In this document: positions 13,981 through 21,219 of the stretch, piece after piece
Numbering within the stretch: position 1 is the first letter of the stretch
Layout of the letters: every line of letters starts with the position of its first letter
Assembly: GCA_035527835.1 (NCBI GenBank)
Contig: DATKZS010000126.1
Location: 1-22,187 of the forward strand
Reading direction: 5' to 3'
DNA length: 22,187 nucleotides
From: DATKZS01 sp035527835 [NCBI: bacterium]
Lineage (GTDB): Bacteria; RBG-13-61-14
Position numbers and translations under genes: made by a program
Notes under the pieces: model-generated
Told to the model about the DNA's origin: nothing
Databases searched by the model: none
What the model saw: the letters and a program-made list of their open reading frames with translations, nothing else

Positions 13981-15786
13981 TCACAGGTGAATCATCATGA
14001 CCGCGTATCGCATGATCTTATCAATGCTGAATGTAAGGACCCCGCCTTGGAGCGAGACGTCGGAGATTGATGGCGCATATTCGTCGGGCGAAAATATTTT
14101 CATTTCGGGCGCTGACACGGCGCCGGAATCGTCGCCCAGGTCGAGCGTGACCTTCACCTTCTCGTTGGGCGCGGCGTCGTAATTAATGAGGTGGACGATG
14201 AAGGTATTGGCGTCCGCCTTTTTAGTGACGTTGGCGGCGAGGAAGCGGGTATTGGAGACGGTGAGGAGAGGGCCGCCGGTGGCTGATTGGACGGCGTCGG
14301 AGAGATCGGGACCGGGAGAGGGCAGCGAACGCATCCGGCCCCGGTCGGAGAGGCCGATCCTGGCGGCGAGGCTTTCCGGCTCAGCGGCAAAGATCACGCC
14401 GCCGGCTGAATAAAAATCGGCGATGATGCCGCGCTGCTCATCGTCGAGTGCGCCGATCTTGAAGGGGACCACGAGCGCCATGAACTCGCGAAGCGGCCGG
14501 CCCTGAGCGATCCGTTTCAGCACCTTGGTCTCGAAGATCACGTTGTTCTGGATGAAGTAGTCGGCGACCGGGTTTTTCTCGCTATTTGAGAGGAGCGCAA
14601 TACGGGCGGCGGGGACCACGTTATGAAAGAGCTCGGCGTGGTCCGCAATGAAGGAATTGTACTGGGCGATGGCGGCCCAGGCCGCGCGCGCTTCGGGCTC
14701 GTCCCGGATCAGCGCGTCCAGGAACCGGCCCTCGATGTTTCTGGAGAGCGCGGCGCCGAAGCTCGCGGCCTCGGCGATCGCGAGCTTATGTTCGGTGGGC
14801 CCGGGGATGCAGCGCTCGCGCGGGCCGCAGTGGTACACGTCGTACTCGTACATGAGCGGCTGCCACGGCTGTTTCTCGCCGGCCAGGAACTTGATCTTGC
14901 GCGCGTTGTCGGTCCGCCACTTTCCGTCCCAGACCCCGGGCGTGTCCTTGCCCGCTTCCTCCCAGATCACCTCGGCCTGGCCGTTGATCGCGAAGCGGGA
15001 GGGGCTGATGTGCACGTTGGCGTAGACCATGACCTTGGGCCGGCCATTCGCCCGCGCCTTTTCCTCGGCCATGCGCTGGGCCTCGCTCAAGAGAATTTTC
15101 ATGCCCTCGGTGTCGCCGATGATGTTGTCAAAGAAGATCGCGTCCACCCCGGCGTCCACGGCGAGCGCGGCCTTGTTGACGAGGTACGCGCGCCAGCCCG
15201 CAAAGCGCACGTCGGCCAGACGGCGCGCGAAATTGACCTGCGGCCCGGTTTTGGGCAGGCCGGCGTAGAAGATGGGAAGGCCGTACATGAACAGGCCGTA
15301 CTTCACGGTCTCGGGGTCGTCCTTGAACGTGCTTTTCCAGAACATGTTGGTGGCGGACATGTAGGCGGTGACGTGGATGTTGTTCTCATGGCAGCGCGCG
15401 ATCACTTTTTTCAGTTGCTCGCGGTTCTCGCTCTCCTCTTGAAGAGACCATCCGTTCGACCATGTCACCCAGATCCAGTTGAAGCGCGCCTCCTGCAACA
15501 GCGCGAGCATCTTGTCGAAGCGCCCGCCATAGATGTTGGTGAGCACGTCCTTTTCGTCTTGGCTGAACTCCTTTCCCCACCATGTGCGCTCGGCCTTCAT
15601 GGTCTCGATCCTGCCGCCGTCAATGCGGATGAAGCGGAAGTTTCCCTGCTCCGCCCACTCGGGCACGTCCGCCGCCGTGGCCCAATACAGTTCGCGATCA
15701 TGTCCCGCGGGCGAGGCCGCGAGGAGGAAAAGAGCGGACCAGAACAGGGACACAGGACGCAATGTTTGGCGCACTTTCATTTTCAT
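13981..15786 (-). CDS. Secreted TIM-barrel glycoside hydrolase-like protein
   Basis: The 601-residue protein starts MKMKVRQTLRPVSLFWSALF, a signal peptide ending near ASPAG. The N-terminal half looks like a (beta/alpha)8 barrel: FRFIRIDGG, FNWIWVTWSNGW, NIHVTAYMSAT, DAIFFDNIIGD, KVMVYANV, AEVIWEEAGKD. The acidic residues at strand ends (FFDN, IWEE) are likely catalytic. A Rossmann-like middle domain (FMALVVPFKIGALDDEQRGI, GGVIFAAEPE) and a C-terminal beta domain (TFIVHLINYDAAPNEKVKVT) follow. This three-part layout resembles GH42-type and related uncharacterised glycosidases; no family number is assigned. The start at 15786 is set by the signal peptide. The gene is framed by repeat copies B and C. 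Confidence 0.72.
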   Translation of the reverse strand: MKMKVRQTLRPVSLFWSALFLLAASPAGHDRELYWATAADVPEWAEQGNFRFIRIDGGRIETMKAERTWWGKEFSQDEKDVLTNIYGGRFDKMLALLQEARFNWIWVTWSNGWSLQEESENREQLKKVIARCHENNIHVTAYMSATNMFWKSTFKDDPETVKYGLFMYGLPIFYAGLPKTGPQVNFARRLADVRFAGWRAYLVNKAALAVDAGVDAIFFDNIIGDTEGMKILLSEAQRMAEEKARANGRPKVMVYANVHISPSRFAINGQAEVIWEEAGKDTPGVWDGKWRTDNARKIKFLAGEKQPWQPLMYEYDVYHCGPRERCIPGPTEHKLAIAEAASFGAALSRNIEGRFLDALIRDEPEARAAWAAIAQYNSFIADHAELFHNVVPAARIALLSNSEKNPVADYFIQNNVIFETKVLKRIAQGRPLREFMALVVPFKIGALDDEQRGIIADFYSAGGVIFAAEPESLAARIGLSDRGRMRSLPSPGPDLSDAVQSATGGPLLTVSNTRFLAANVTKKADANTFIVHLINYDAAPNEKVKVTLDLGDDSGAVSAPEMKIFSPDEYAPSISDVSLQGGVLTFSIDKIMRYAVMMIHL

Positions 15787-15828
15787 GGTCGGGCCCCCGA
15801 TCAATGATCTGCACAAAAATTATCGGCC

Positions 15829-15910
15829 GTCCCTCCGGGACTTGGCGGCATGATGCGTCGGCGTACCCAGGAATTCATCGCTGGGCTACTCTCGCCCGCC
15901 CCTCCGGGAC
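15829..15910 (+). repeat. 83-bp repeat element, copy C
   Basis: Begins GTCCCTCCGGGACTTGGCGG and ends GCCCCTCCGGGAC, in the same orientation as copy B. It lies 43 bp upstream of the glycosidase-like start codon and reaches to 42 bp past the aminotransferase stop codon. Confidence 0.88.
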
Positions 15911-15951
15911 AAAAAATTTCTAAACCTCACCTTTGCCCGTTCTCTGATCCA

Positions 15952-17328
15952 TTATTTCTTCAGCAGCTTCTTCTCCATCTCCGGTACGCACTTATCAATG
16001 ATGTCCACCATTTTGTCAATGGTTTTCTTGTCCATGGTGAGCGCGGGCGCGATGCCGACGGTTTCCATGGCGGAGGAGCGGATGTAGAGTCCCTTTTCCC
16101 AGCAGAGGTTGGCCAGGAGCTCGGGCGCGGAGTTCTCGGGCAGGATCGGCTCCTTGGTGTCCTTGTCCGCGACCAGCTCGATGGCGGCCAGCATGCCCAT
16201 GCCGCGCACGTCGCCGACCGAGTGGTGGCGCGTGAGCGTCTTCAGTCCCTCCAGCAGATAGTCGCCGTTCACGCGCGCCTTCTCCACCAGCCCCTCCTCC
16301 TCGATCACCTGGATGTTGGCGAGTCCGGCGGCGCAGGACACGGGGTGGTTCATGTAGGTAAAGCCGTGCATGAGGGGCAGCATCTCGTCCTGCAGCTTCC
16401 CGATGGTGTCGTAAATTTTTCCGCTCATGACGGCCGCGCCGAGCGGGATGTGGCCGGAGCTGATGCCCTTGGCCAGCGAGAGCATGTCGGGACGGATGCC
16501 GCCCCAGTGCTCGTGCGCGAACATGGCGCCGGTGCGGCCGAACCCGGTGATGACCTCGTCCAGGATGAGCAGGACGTCGTGCTTATCGCAGAGCTCGCGC
16601 ACGCGCGGGAAATATTCCTGAGGCGGCGGGATCACGCCGCCGGAGCCGATGACCGGCTCGGCGATGAAGGCCGCGACGGTGTCCGAACCTTCCTCCTCAA
16701 TCACCTCTTCGAGGTCGGCGACGCACTCGAAGTTGCAGCTCCCGTAGGTCTGGTCGAATTCGCACTGGTAGCAGTAGGGCGCGGCGCACTTGATAAAGCC
16801 CTCCGGCAGGGGCTCGATGTTCCAGTGGAAGGGGAAGATGCCGGTGGACGCGGTGGTGGCGAGGCCCATGCCATGATAGGAGAAGCGCCGCGAGATGACC
16901 TTGCCCTTCTCGCTCTTGCCCTGGAGCTGCCAGTACAGGCGCGCCATCTTGATGTTGGTTTCGTTGGTCTCGGAGCCGCCGCAGGTGAACCAGACGCGGG
17001 AGAGGCCGTATTCCGGGTTGAACATGCTGGTGAGTTTGGCCGCGAGCTCGATGGAGGGCGGGGTGGAGGCGCCGTGGAAGGAGGTGAAGTAGGAGAGCTT
17101 CTGCATCTGTTCGTGTACGGCGGCGATGATTTTGGGATGGTTATGGCCGACGGCCACGCACCACAGCCCGGAGAAGCCGTCAATCAGCTCCTTGCCGTAA
17201 AGGTCGCGGATCATGAAACCGTTGCCCTCGACGATGATCTTGGGGTCCTCGTGCTCGAAATGGCGCGGGTGGGTCAGCGGATGGATCAGGTGCTTCTTGT
17301 CGTTCTCGATCAGGTCTTGAGGATTCAT
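15952..17328 (-). CDS. Class III pyridoxal-phosphate aminotransferase
   Basis: The 458-residue fold type I enzyme has [14 protein letters not shown] (117-130), RRFSYHG (147-153), [14 protein letters not shown] with Asp257 contacting the PLP nitrogen, and [16 protein letters not shown] with Lys287 as the Schiff-base lysine. A four-cysteine insert, PYCYQCEF then GSCNFEC (Cys186, 189, 198, 202), is seen in some relatives and may bind metal. Likely reactions are omega-amino acid, taurine or diamine:pyruvate transamination; the exact amino donor is not decidable. GGGGGAGGTG lies just before the ATG. It follows the ABC exporter genes on the same strand, across a 144-bp gap that holds a palindrome. 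Confidence 0.9.
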   Translation of the reverse strand: MNPQDLIENDKKHLIHPLTHPRHFEHEDPKIIVEGNGFMIRDLYGKELIDGFSGLWCVAVGHNHPKIIAAVHEQMQKLSYFTSFHGASTPPSIELAAKLTSMFNPEYGLSRVWFTCGGSETNETNIKMARLYWQLQGKSEKGKVISRRFSYHGMGLATTASTGIFPFHWNIEPLPEGFIKCAAPYCYQCEFDQTYGSCNFECVADLEEVIEEEGSDTVAAFIAEPVIGSGGVIPPPQEYFPRVRELCDKHDVLLILDEVITGFGRTGAMFAHEHWGGIRPDMLSLAKGISSGHIPLGAAVMSGKIYDTIGKLQDEMLPLMHGFTYMNHPVSCAAGLANIQVIEEEGLVEKARVNGDYLLEGLKTLTRHHSVGDVRGMGMLAAIELVADKDTKEPILPENSAPELLANLCWEKGLYIRSSAMETVGIAPALTMDKKTIDKMVDIIDKCVPEMEKKLLKK

Positions 17329-17383
17329 CTTACACCTCCCCCAAAATGGGCTTTTGCAATGATCAGGTCAGTCGAAATTTTTT

Positions 17384-17463
17384 ACCACAGATGAACACAG
17401 ATTAACACGGATTCAATAAAACGATTATGAAAACATCTGTGTTAATCTGTGTTCATCCGTGGT
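17384..17463. repeat. Palindromic repeat, family 1, copy 4
   Basis: ACCACAGATGAACACAGATT at the left is mirrored by AATCTGTGTTCATCCGTGGT at the right. It ends 9 bp from the permease stop codon. Confidence 0.9.
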
Positions 17464-17472
17464 TTTTCTCCA

Positions 17473-18600
17473 TCAGGCCACCCTCTTCCTGAACCTTGCC
17501 ACGGAGAGCGTGATGGTGAGGACGGCGAAAATGATCAGGGCGAAGGTGTCGGGCAGGAGCTCGGCGACTCCGGCTCCCTTGAGCACGACGCCGCGGAGGA
17601 TGACCAGGTAGTACCTCACCGGGACGATGTAGGTCACGAGCTGGAGCCAGCGCGGCATGATGCGGATGGGGAAGATGAAGCCGGAGAGAATGATCGAGGG
17701 CAGCAGGGTGGACAAGAGCGAGATCATCCAGGCGGTGCGCTGGGTCTCGACCACGGTCGAGAAGAAGAGTCCCATCCCGAGTCCGCCCAGGATAAAGATG
17801 GTGGACAGGGCGGTGAGCGTGATCACGCTCCCCCGAAACGGCACCGCGAAAAATAATTTGCCCGCGCCCAGGATGATGAACAGGTCGGCGAACGCCAGCA
17901 CGAAGTAGGGCGTGAGCTTGCCCAGGATGAACTCGTGGCGCTGGAGCGGGCTTACCATGATGGTTTCCAGCGTGCCCAGCTCCCGTTCCTTGACGATGGA
18001 GAGCGAGCTCAGGACCACCACCGTGATCATCATGATGATGGCGACCAGGCCGGGCACGATGAAAACGGTGGAGCTCAGCTCCGGGTTGAAGCGGACGCGG
18101 GGGACGAGCTCGATGGGCGGGATGCTGGACGGCTGGACCAGGCCCGCGGCGATGGCCGGCCGGATGGTGGCGTTGAAGGCGTAGGTTTGCAGGATGCCCT
18201 GCGCGTAGCCCAGCGCGATGTTCGAGGAGTTGTTGTCCGAGCCGTCGAGCAAAAGCTGGATCTCGGACGGCACGCCCCGGCCCATGTCCCGGCCGAAGCC
18301 CGCCGGGATCACCATCACCGCCTTGGCCTCGCGCCGCTCCAGCATCAGCGCGGCCACTTCCATGTCCGCGCCGGTAACGATGAAATAACCCGAGCCGGAA
18401 AACTCCCGGACCAGATCGCGCGAGGCCTCCGTGGAGTCGTGGTCAACCAGCGCCAGGGGCACGTCCTTCACGTCCAGCGTGATCGCGTACCCGAACAGCA
18501 GCAGCACCACGACCGGCAGCACCAGTGTCAGCGCCAGCGTCCGCCAGTCCCGCCGGATCTGGATGAACTCTTTTCGCGCCAGGAACAAGATTCTGTTCAT
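17473..18600 (-). CDS. ABC-2 type exporter permease (YbhS/YbhR-like)
   Basis: The 375-residue membrane protein starts MNRILFLARKEFIQIRRDWR, the conserved cytoplasmic lead of ABC-2 permeases, then TM1 (LALTLVLPVVVLLLFGYAIT). A large extracytoplasmic domain of about 140 residues follows (VDHDSTEASRDLV to NPELSSTVFIVPG). Five more membrane segments are in the C-terminal half, including GLVAIIMMITVVVLSSLSIV and ILSGFIFPIRIMPRWLQLVT. It forms the channel of the exporter with the ATPase encoded upstream. Known YbhGFSR systems carry two permease genes; only one is present here, so a homodimer is likely. GGAG precedes the ATG. Confidence 0.9.
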   Translation of the reverse strand: MNRILFLARKEFIQIRRDWRTLALTLVLPVVVLLLFGYAITLDVKDVPLALVDHDSTEASRDLVREFSGSGYFIVTGADMEVAALMLERREAKAVMVIPAGFGRDMGRGVPSEIQLLLDGSDNNSSNIALGYAQGILQTYAFNATIRPAIAAGLVQPSSIPPIELVPRVRFNPELSSTVFIVPGLVAIIMMITVVVLSSLSIVKERELGTLETIMVSPLQRHEFILGKLTPYFVLAFADLFIILGAGKLFFAVPFRGSVITLTALSTIFILGGLGMGLFFSTVVETQRTAWMISLLSTLLPSIILSGFIFPIRIMPRWLQLVTYIVPVRYYLVILRGVVLKGAGVAELLPDTFALIIFAVLTITLSVARFRKRVA

Positions 18601-18638
18601 ACTGCTCCCGAAGGCCTGAAAAAGTCCGAAGAGAAGCC

Positions 18639-18716
18639 AACAAGGATATTAAGGATGTTAAGGATAAGAATTAATAATTGCTGTTGATTATCCTTGGTAT
18701 CCTTTTAATCCTTGTT
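18639..18716. repeat. Palindromic repeat, family 4 (AACAAGGATxTTAAGGAT type)
   Basis: AACAAGGATATTAAGGATGT at the left pairs with ATCCTTTTAATCCTTGTT at the right. The ATPase gene ends inside the right arm, at 18705. Confidence 0.88.
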
Positions 18717-19688
18717 AATTTTGTTCCCTTCATTTCCCGGCCTCTCCCCGTTGGCCATGGCCGCGGCAACCTTGGATAACGACACGAACACGTCCTCGAT
18801 GGTCGGCTCGGTGCGGGTGAGCTCGTGGACCTCGACTCCAGCCGCTTCCAGCGCCCGCCGGACCAGCGGAGACGCCTCATCCGCCGACCCCGCCACCAGG
18901 TGGATCGAGTCGCCGTAAACGTTCACGTCAATCAGGCCCTCCACGTCCTTGAGCGCGGCGTAGGCCTCAGTGTTGTTGCCGGAGCGCAGCATGATCACCT
19001 CGCCCCGCATCTGCTGCGTCTTGATCTGCTGGGGGGTCGCGCAGGCCGTGAGCATGCCCTCCATGATGAAGCCCAGGCGGTGGCAGTGCTCGGCCTCGTC
19101 CATGTAGTGCGTGGTCACGAACAGGGTCACGCCGCGCTCGGCCATCTCGTAAAGCAGGTCCCACAGCGTGCGCCGGCTCATGGGGTCTATGCCGGCGGTC
19201 GGCTCGTCCAGGAACAGGATTTTCGGGCGGTGCGAGATGGCGCAGGCCAGCGCCAGCCGCTGTTTCCATCCGCCCGAGAGGTTGCCGGCCAGGAACTTGC
19301 GGTAGCGGGTGAGGCCCAGGTCCGCGATCACCTTTTCCTTGACCTCCCGCGAGCGCTTGCCCAGGTAGATCCCGGAGTAGAACTCCACGTTCTCTTCAAC
19401 CGTCAGGTCCGCGTAAAGCCCGAAGTGCTGGCTCATGTAGCCGATCACCCGCTTGATCTTCTCCGGCTCCCGGATGATGTCGTTGCCCGCGACCTGGCCC
19501 GAGCCGGCCGTGGGCTGCAAGAGCCCGCACAACATGCGGATGGTGGTGGACTTGCCCGAGCCGTTCGGCCCCAGGAACCCGAAGATCTCGCCCTCCCGCA
19601 CTTCCAGGTCAAGCCCATTGACCGCCACGAGGTCCCCGAAATGCTTGGAAAGACCCTTCACTTGTATGGCGTAGCCGTTGCTGTTCAA
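18705..19688 (-). CDS. ABC transporter ATP-binding protein (YbhF/CcmA-like)
   Basis: The 327-residue ATPase has Walker A GPNGSGKST (40-48), Q-loop Gln87, signature LSGGWKQR (137-144), Walker B ILFLDEPT (157-164) and the switch His in TTHYMDEAE. A C-terminal domain (about 215-310) ends with LTRTEPTIEDVFVSLS, as in drug/ABC-2 exporter ATPases. The start is TTG 19688; no in-frame ATG is available upstream, and only a weak purine-rich stretch (GAGATGAAAA) precedes it. The last codons (NKINKD) come from the palindromic repeat. It should power the adjacent permease and adaptor. Confidence 0.92.
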   Translation of the reverse strand: MNSNGYAIQVKGLSKHFGDLVAVNGLDLEVREGEIFGFLGPNGSGKSTTIRMLCGLLQPTAGSGQVAGNDIIREPEKIKRVIGYMSQHFGLYADLTVEENVEFYSGIYLGKRSREVKEKVIADLGLTRYRKFLAGNLSGGWKQRLALACAISHRPKILFLDEPTAGIDPMSRRTLWDLLYEMAERGVTLFVTTHYMDEAEHCHRLGFIMEGMLTACATPQQIKTQQMRGEVIMLRSGNNTEAYAALKDVEGLIDVNVYGDSIHLVAGSADEASPLVRRALEAAGVEVHELTRTEPTIEDVFVSLSKVAAAMANGERPGNEGNKINKD

Positions 19689-19723
19689 ATTTTCATCTCT
19701 GCTCAGGAAATACCCGGATACGT

Positions 19724-19781
19724 GGTAGGACAGGCATTCCTGCCTGTCCAGCGCCGGACAGACAAGAATGTCTGTCCTACC
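19724..19781. repeat. Double palindrome between adaptor and ATPase genes (family 5)
   Basis: GGTAGGACAGGCATTCCTG at the left and CAAGAATGTCTGTCCTACC at the right form a large inverted repeat. Each arm is itself palindromic (GGACAGGC/GCCTGTCC and GGACAGAC/GTCTGTCC), so a cruciform with alternative foldings is possible. Confidence 0.88.
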
Positions 19782-19796
19782 GCTCTTTTCATGATT

Positions 19797-20927
19797 TCAG
19801 GGCGCCGTCTCCCCCTCGCCCGGCCCCGCCGTCTCTCCCTCGCCCGGCCCCGCCGTCTCTCCCTCACCCGGCGCCACGGTCTCTCCGGCCATCGCTGCCG
19901 CGGCCGGGGCTTTTTCCGCTCCCTTTTCCCCGCTCCCTTCTCTTATTCCCTCCAAAAACTTCACGTCCGCCGGCAGCCCGGCGATGGCTTCTTCGCCCGG
20001 ATTCTCGACCTGCACCGTGACCTCGAACACCAGGCTCGACCGCTCCTCCTTGGTCTGCACGTTCTTGGGCGTGAACTCCCATTCCTCCGACTTCGACGAC
20101 ACCCACCCCGCGAACTCCCGGTCCGGGAACGCGTCCACCTTAACCGCCGCCCGCTGTCCGAGCCGGATCTTGCCCACCGGCTCCTCCGGCACGTAAACCT
20201 TCACCTCCAGCCGCCGGTAATCCGTGACCGCCGCCACCAGCCCGCCCGGCATCACCAGCTCGCCCGGCTCCACGTACCGCTCCACCACCCGCCCCGTGAG
20301 CGGGCTCTTCACCTGGGTGTCGTCGAGCTGCACCTGGTAATAGTCCACCTGGGCCTGCGTCGCGTCCACGATCGCGATCTGCGCCTTCAACTCCTCGTCA
20401 CGCACGCCCGCCAGCACGAGCTGATAGGCCTGGTCCGCACGCGACTCCTGGTCCGCCGCCAGGTCCCGCATCGTCCGGGCATTGTCGCGATCGAACTCCG
20501 ACACGTCCTCCTGGGCGAACAGCCGCTCGATCCGGCCGTAGTCCTTCTCCGCCTTCTCCCGCTGCGTCCGCGCCTGGCCGAGCAACAGCTTGACCTGCTC
20601 GATCTCCTGGTCGCGCGCGCCCTTTTGCATGGCCTCCAGCTTGGCCTTCTGCGCCGCAAGCTGGCCCGCCCCGCCCCGGAGCTGCAGCGCGAGCTTCTCC
20701 CGGTCCAGCTCGCAGATCACATCGCCCTCGTTGACCTGGTCGCCATCGTCCTTGTGCGCCGCCAGGACCCGCCCGCCGACCTCGGCCCGCACCTGCACCT
20801 GGCGCGACTCCAGGATGCCGTTATAAGTCACCGGACCCCGGCCGTCCCGCGTCGTCAGCCAATACCCGAGCGCGGCGCCCAATACCACGACCGCGACCAC
20901 CACCGGTATGATCTTCTTTTTGTCCAT
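19797..20927 (-). CDS. HlyD/YbhG-type membrane fusion (adaptor) protein
   Basis: The 376-residue protein has an N-terminal membrane anchor (KKKIIPVVVAVVVLGAALGY), then a lipoyl-type half (ILESRQVQVRAEVGGRVLAA, GDQVNEGDVICELD). A long coiled-coil hairpin (about 80-200) is followed by the second lipoyl half (DDTQVKSPLTGRVVERYVEP) and a beta-barrel domain (YRRLEVKVYVPEEPVGKIRL). It bridges the inner-membrane ABC exporter to an outer-membrane channel, which is not encoded here. The C-terminus is unusual, with three GPGEGETA-like 8-residue repeats. GAGGTAA lies before the ATG. It heads the exporter operon: adaptor, ATPase, permease. Confidence 0.9.
   Translation of the reverse strand: MDKKKIIPVVVAVVVLGAALGYWLTTRDGRGPVTYNGILESRQVQVRAEVGGRVLAAHKDDGDQVNEGDVICELDREKLALQLRGGAGQLAAQKAKLEAMQKGARDQEIEQVKLLLGQARTQREKAEKDYGRIERLFAQEDVSEFDRDNARTMRDLAADQESRADQAYQLVLAGVRDEELKAQIAIVDATQAQVDYYQVQLDDTQVKSPLTGRVVERYVEPGELVMPGGLVAAVTDYRRLEVKVYVPEEPVGKIRLGQRAAVKVDAFPDREFAGWVSSKSEEWEFTPKNVQTKEERSSLVFEVTVQVENPGEEAIAGLPADVKFLEGIREGSGEKGAEKAPAAAAMAGETVAPGEGETAGPGEGETAGPGEGETAP
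19803..19874. repeat. Three 24-bp tandem repeats in the adaptor gene 3' end
   Basis: Units at 19803-19826, 19827-19850 and 19851-19874, each starting CGCCGTCTC, encode in-frame GETAGPGE-like octapeptides. The first two units differ at one base. Confidence 0.93.
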
Positions 20928-21049
20928 CCGTTTACCTCGCGCGATTATGCCCGACTATCCTAGCCTAATTGCTTTCGCGCCGTCAATTTGCAGTGCGCGC
21001 GGCACGACGCCGCTTTCATTGGCGCCTGAATTGCGAGCGGCATGGACTT

Positions 21050-21124
21050 AACCGCGGAGGCGCAGAGAACACAGAGCATAATTATTTCAACACGATTCTC
21101 CGCGTTCTCTGCGCCTCTGCGGTT
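21050..21124. repeat. Palindromic repeat, family 2, copy 2
   Basis: AACCGCGGAGGCGCAGAGAA is mirrored by CTCTGCGCCTCTGCGGTT, as at 7045-7119. Two base differences between the copies are in the arms and are not compensatory (AACGC to AACAC, CGTCC to CGTTC). Confidence 0.9.
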
Positions 21125-21165
21125 TGATAAGGCCCCCGTGAATGTCCTCGCCCGCAATTCCGGAC

Positions 21166-21195
21166 TTGACATCTGATATTCGCCCGGCCAATAAT
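21166..21195 (+). promoter_or_regulatory. Promoter of lipoprotein copy 2
   Basis: TTGACA (21166-21171), 18 bp spacer, AATAAT (21190-21195). The -35 and spacing are the same as in copy 1. Confidence 0.65.
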
Positions 21196-21219
21196 GGGGC
21201 CTATGCAGGGAGGCAAGGC

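Larger units (their letters stand above)
20993..21219 (+). repeat. Duplicated upstream region of the lipoprotein gene, copy 2
   Basis: Near-identical to 6989-7214, including the hairpin, palindrome, promoter and ribosome site. The homology begins about 65 bp upstream of the adaptor start codon, on the opposite strand. Confidence 0.92.

Noticed and set aside
14623-15807. 394-codon plus-strand frame opposite the glycosidase-like gene
   Set aside because: It is a shadow frame; the minus strand has a signal peptide and barrel-like strand motifs.
15850-17394. 514-codon plus-strand open frame opposite the aminotransferase
   Set aside because: It is a composition shadow of a well-supported PLP enzyme, rich in Gly, Val, Asp and His with no motif.
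18825-20963. 712-codon plus-strand open frame opposite the exporter genes
   Set aside because: It is antisense to two clearly recognisable proteins (ATPase and adaptor), is dominated by Arg, Leu, His and Pro, and has no domain. Long antisense frames are expected in GC-rich DNA.
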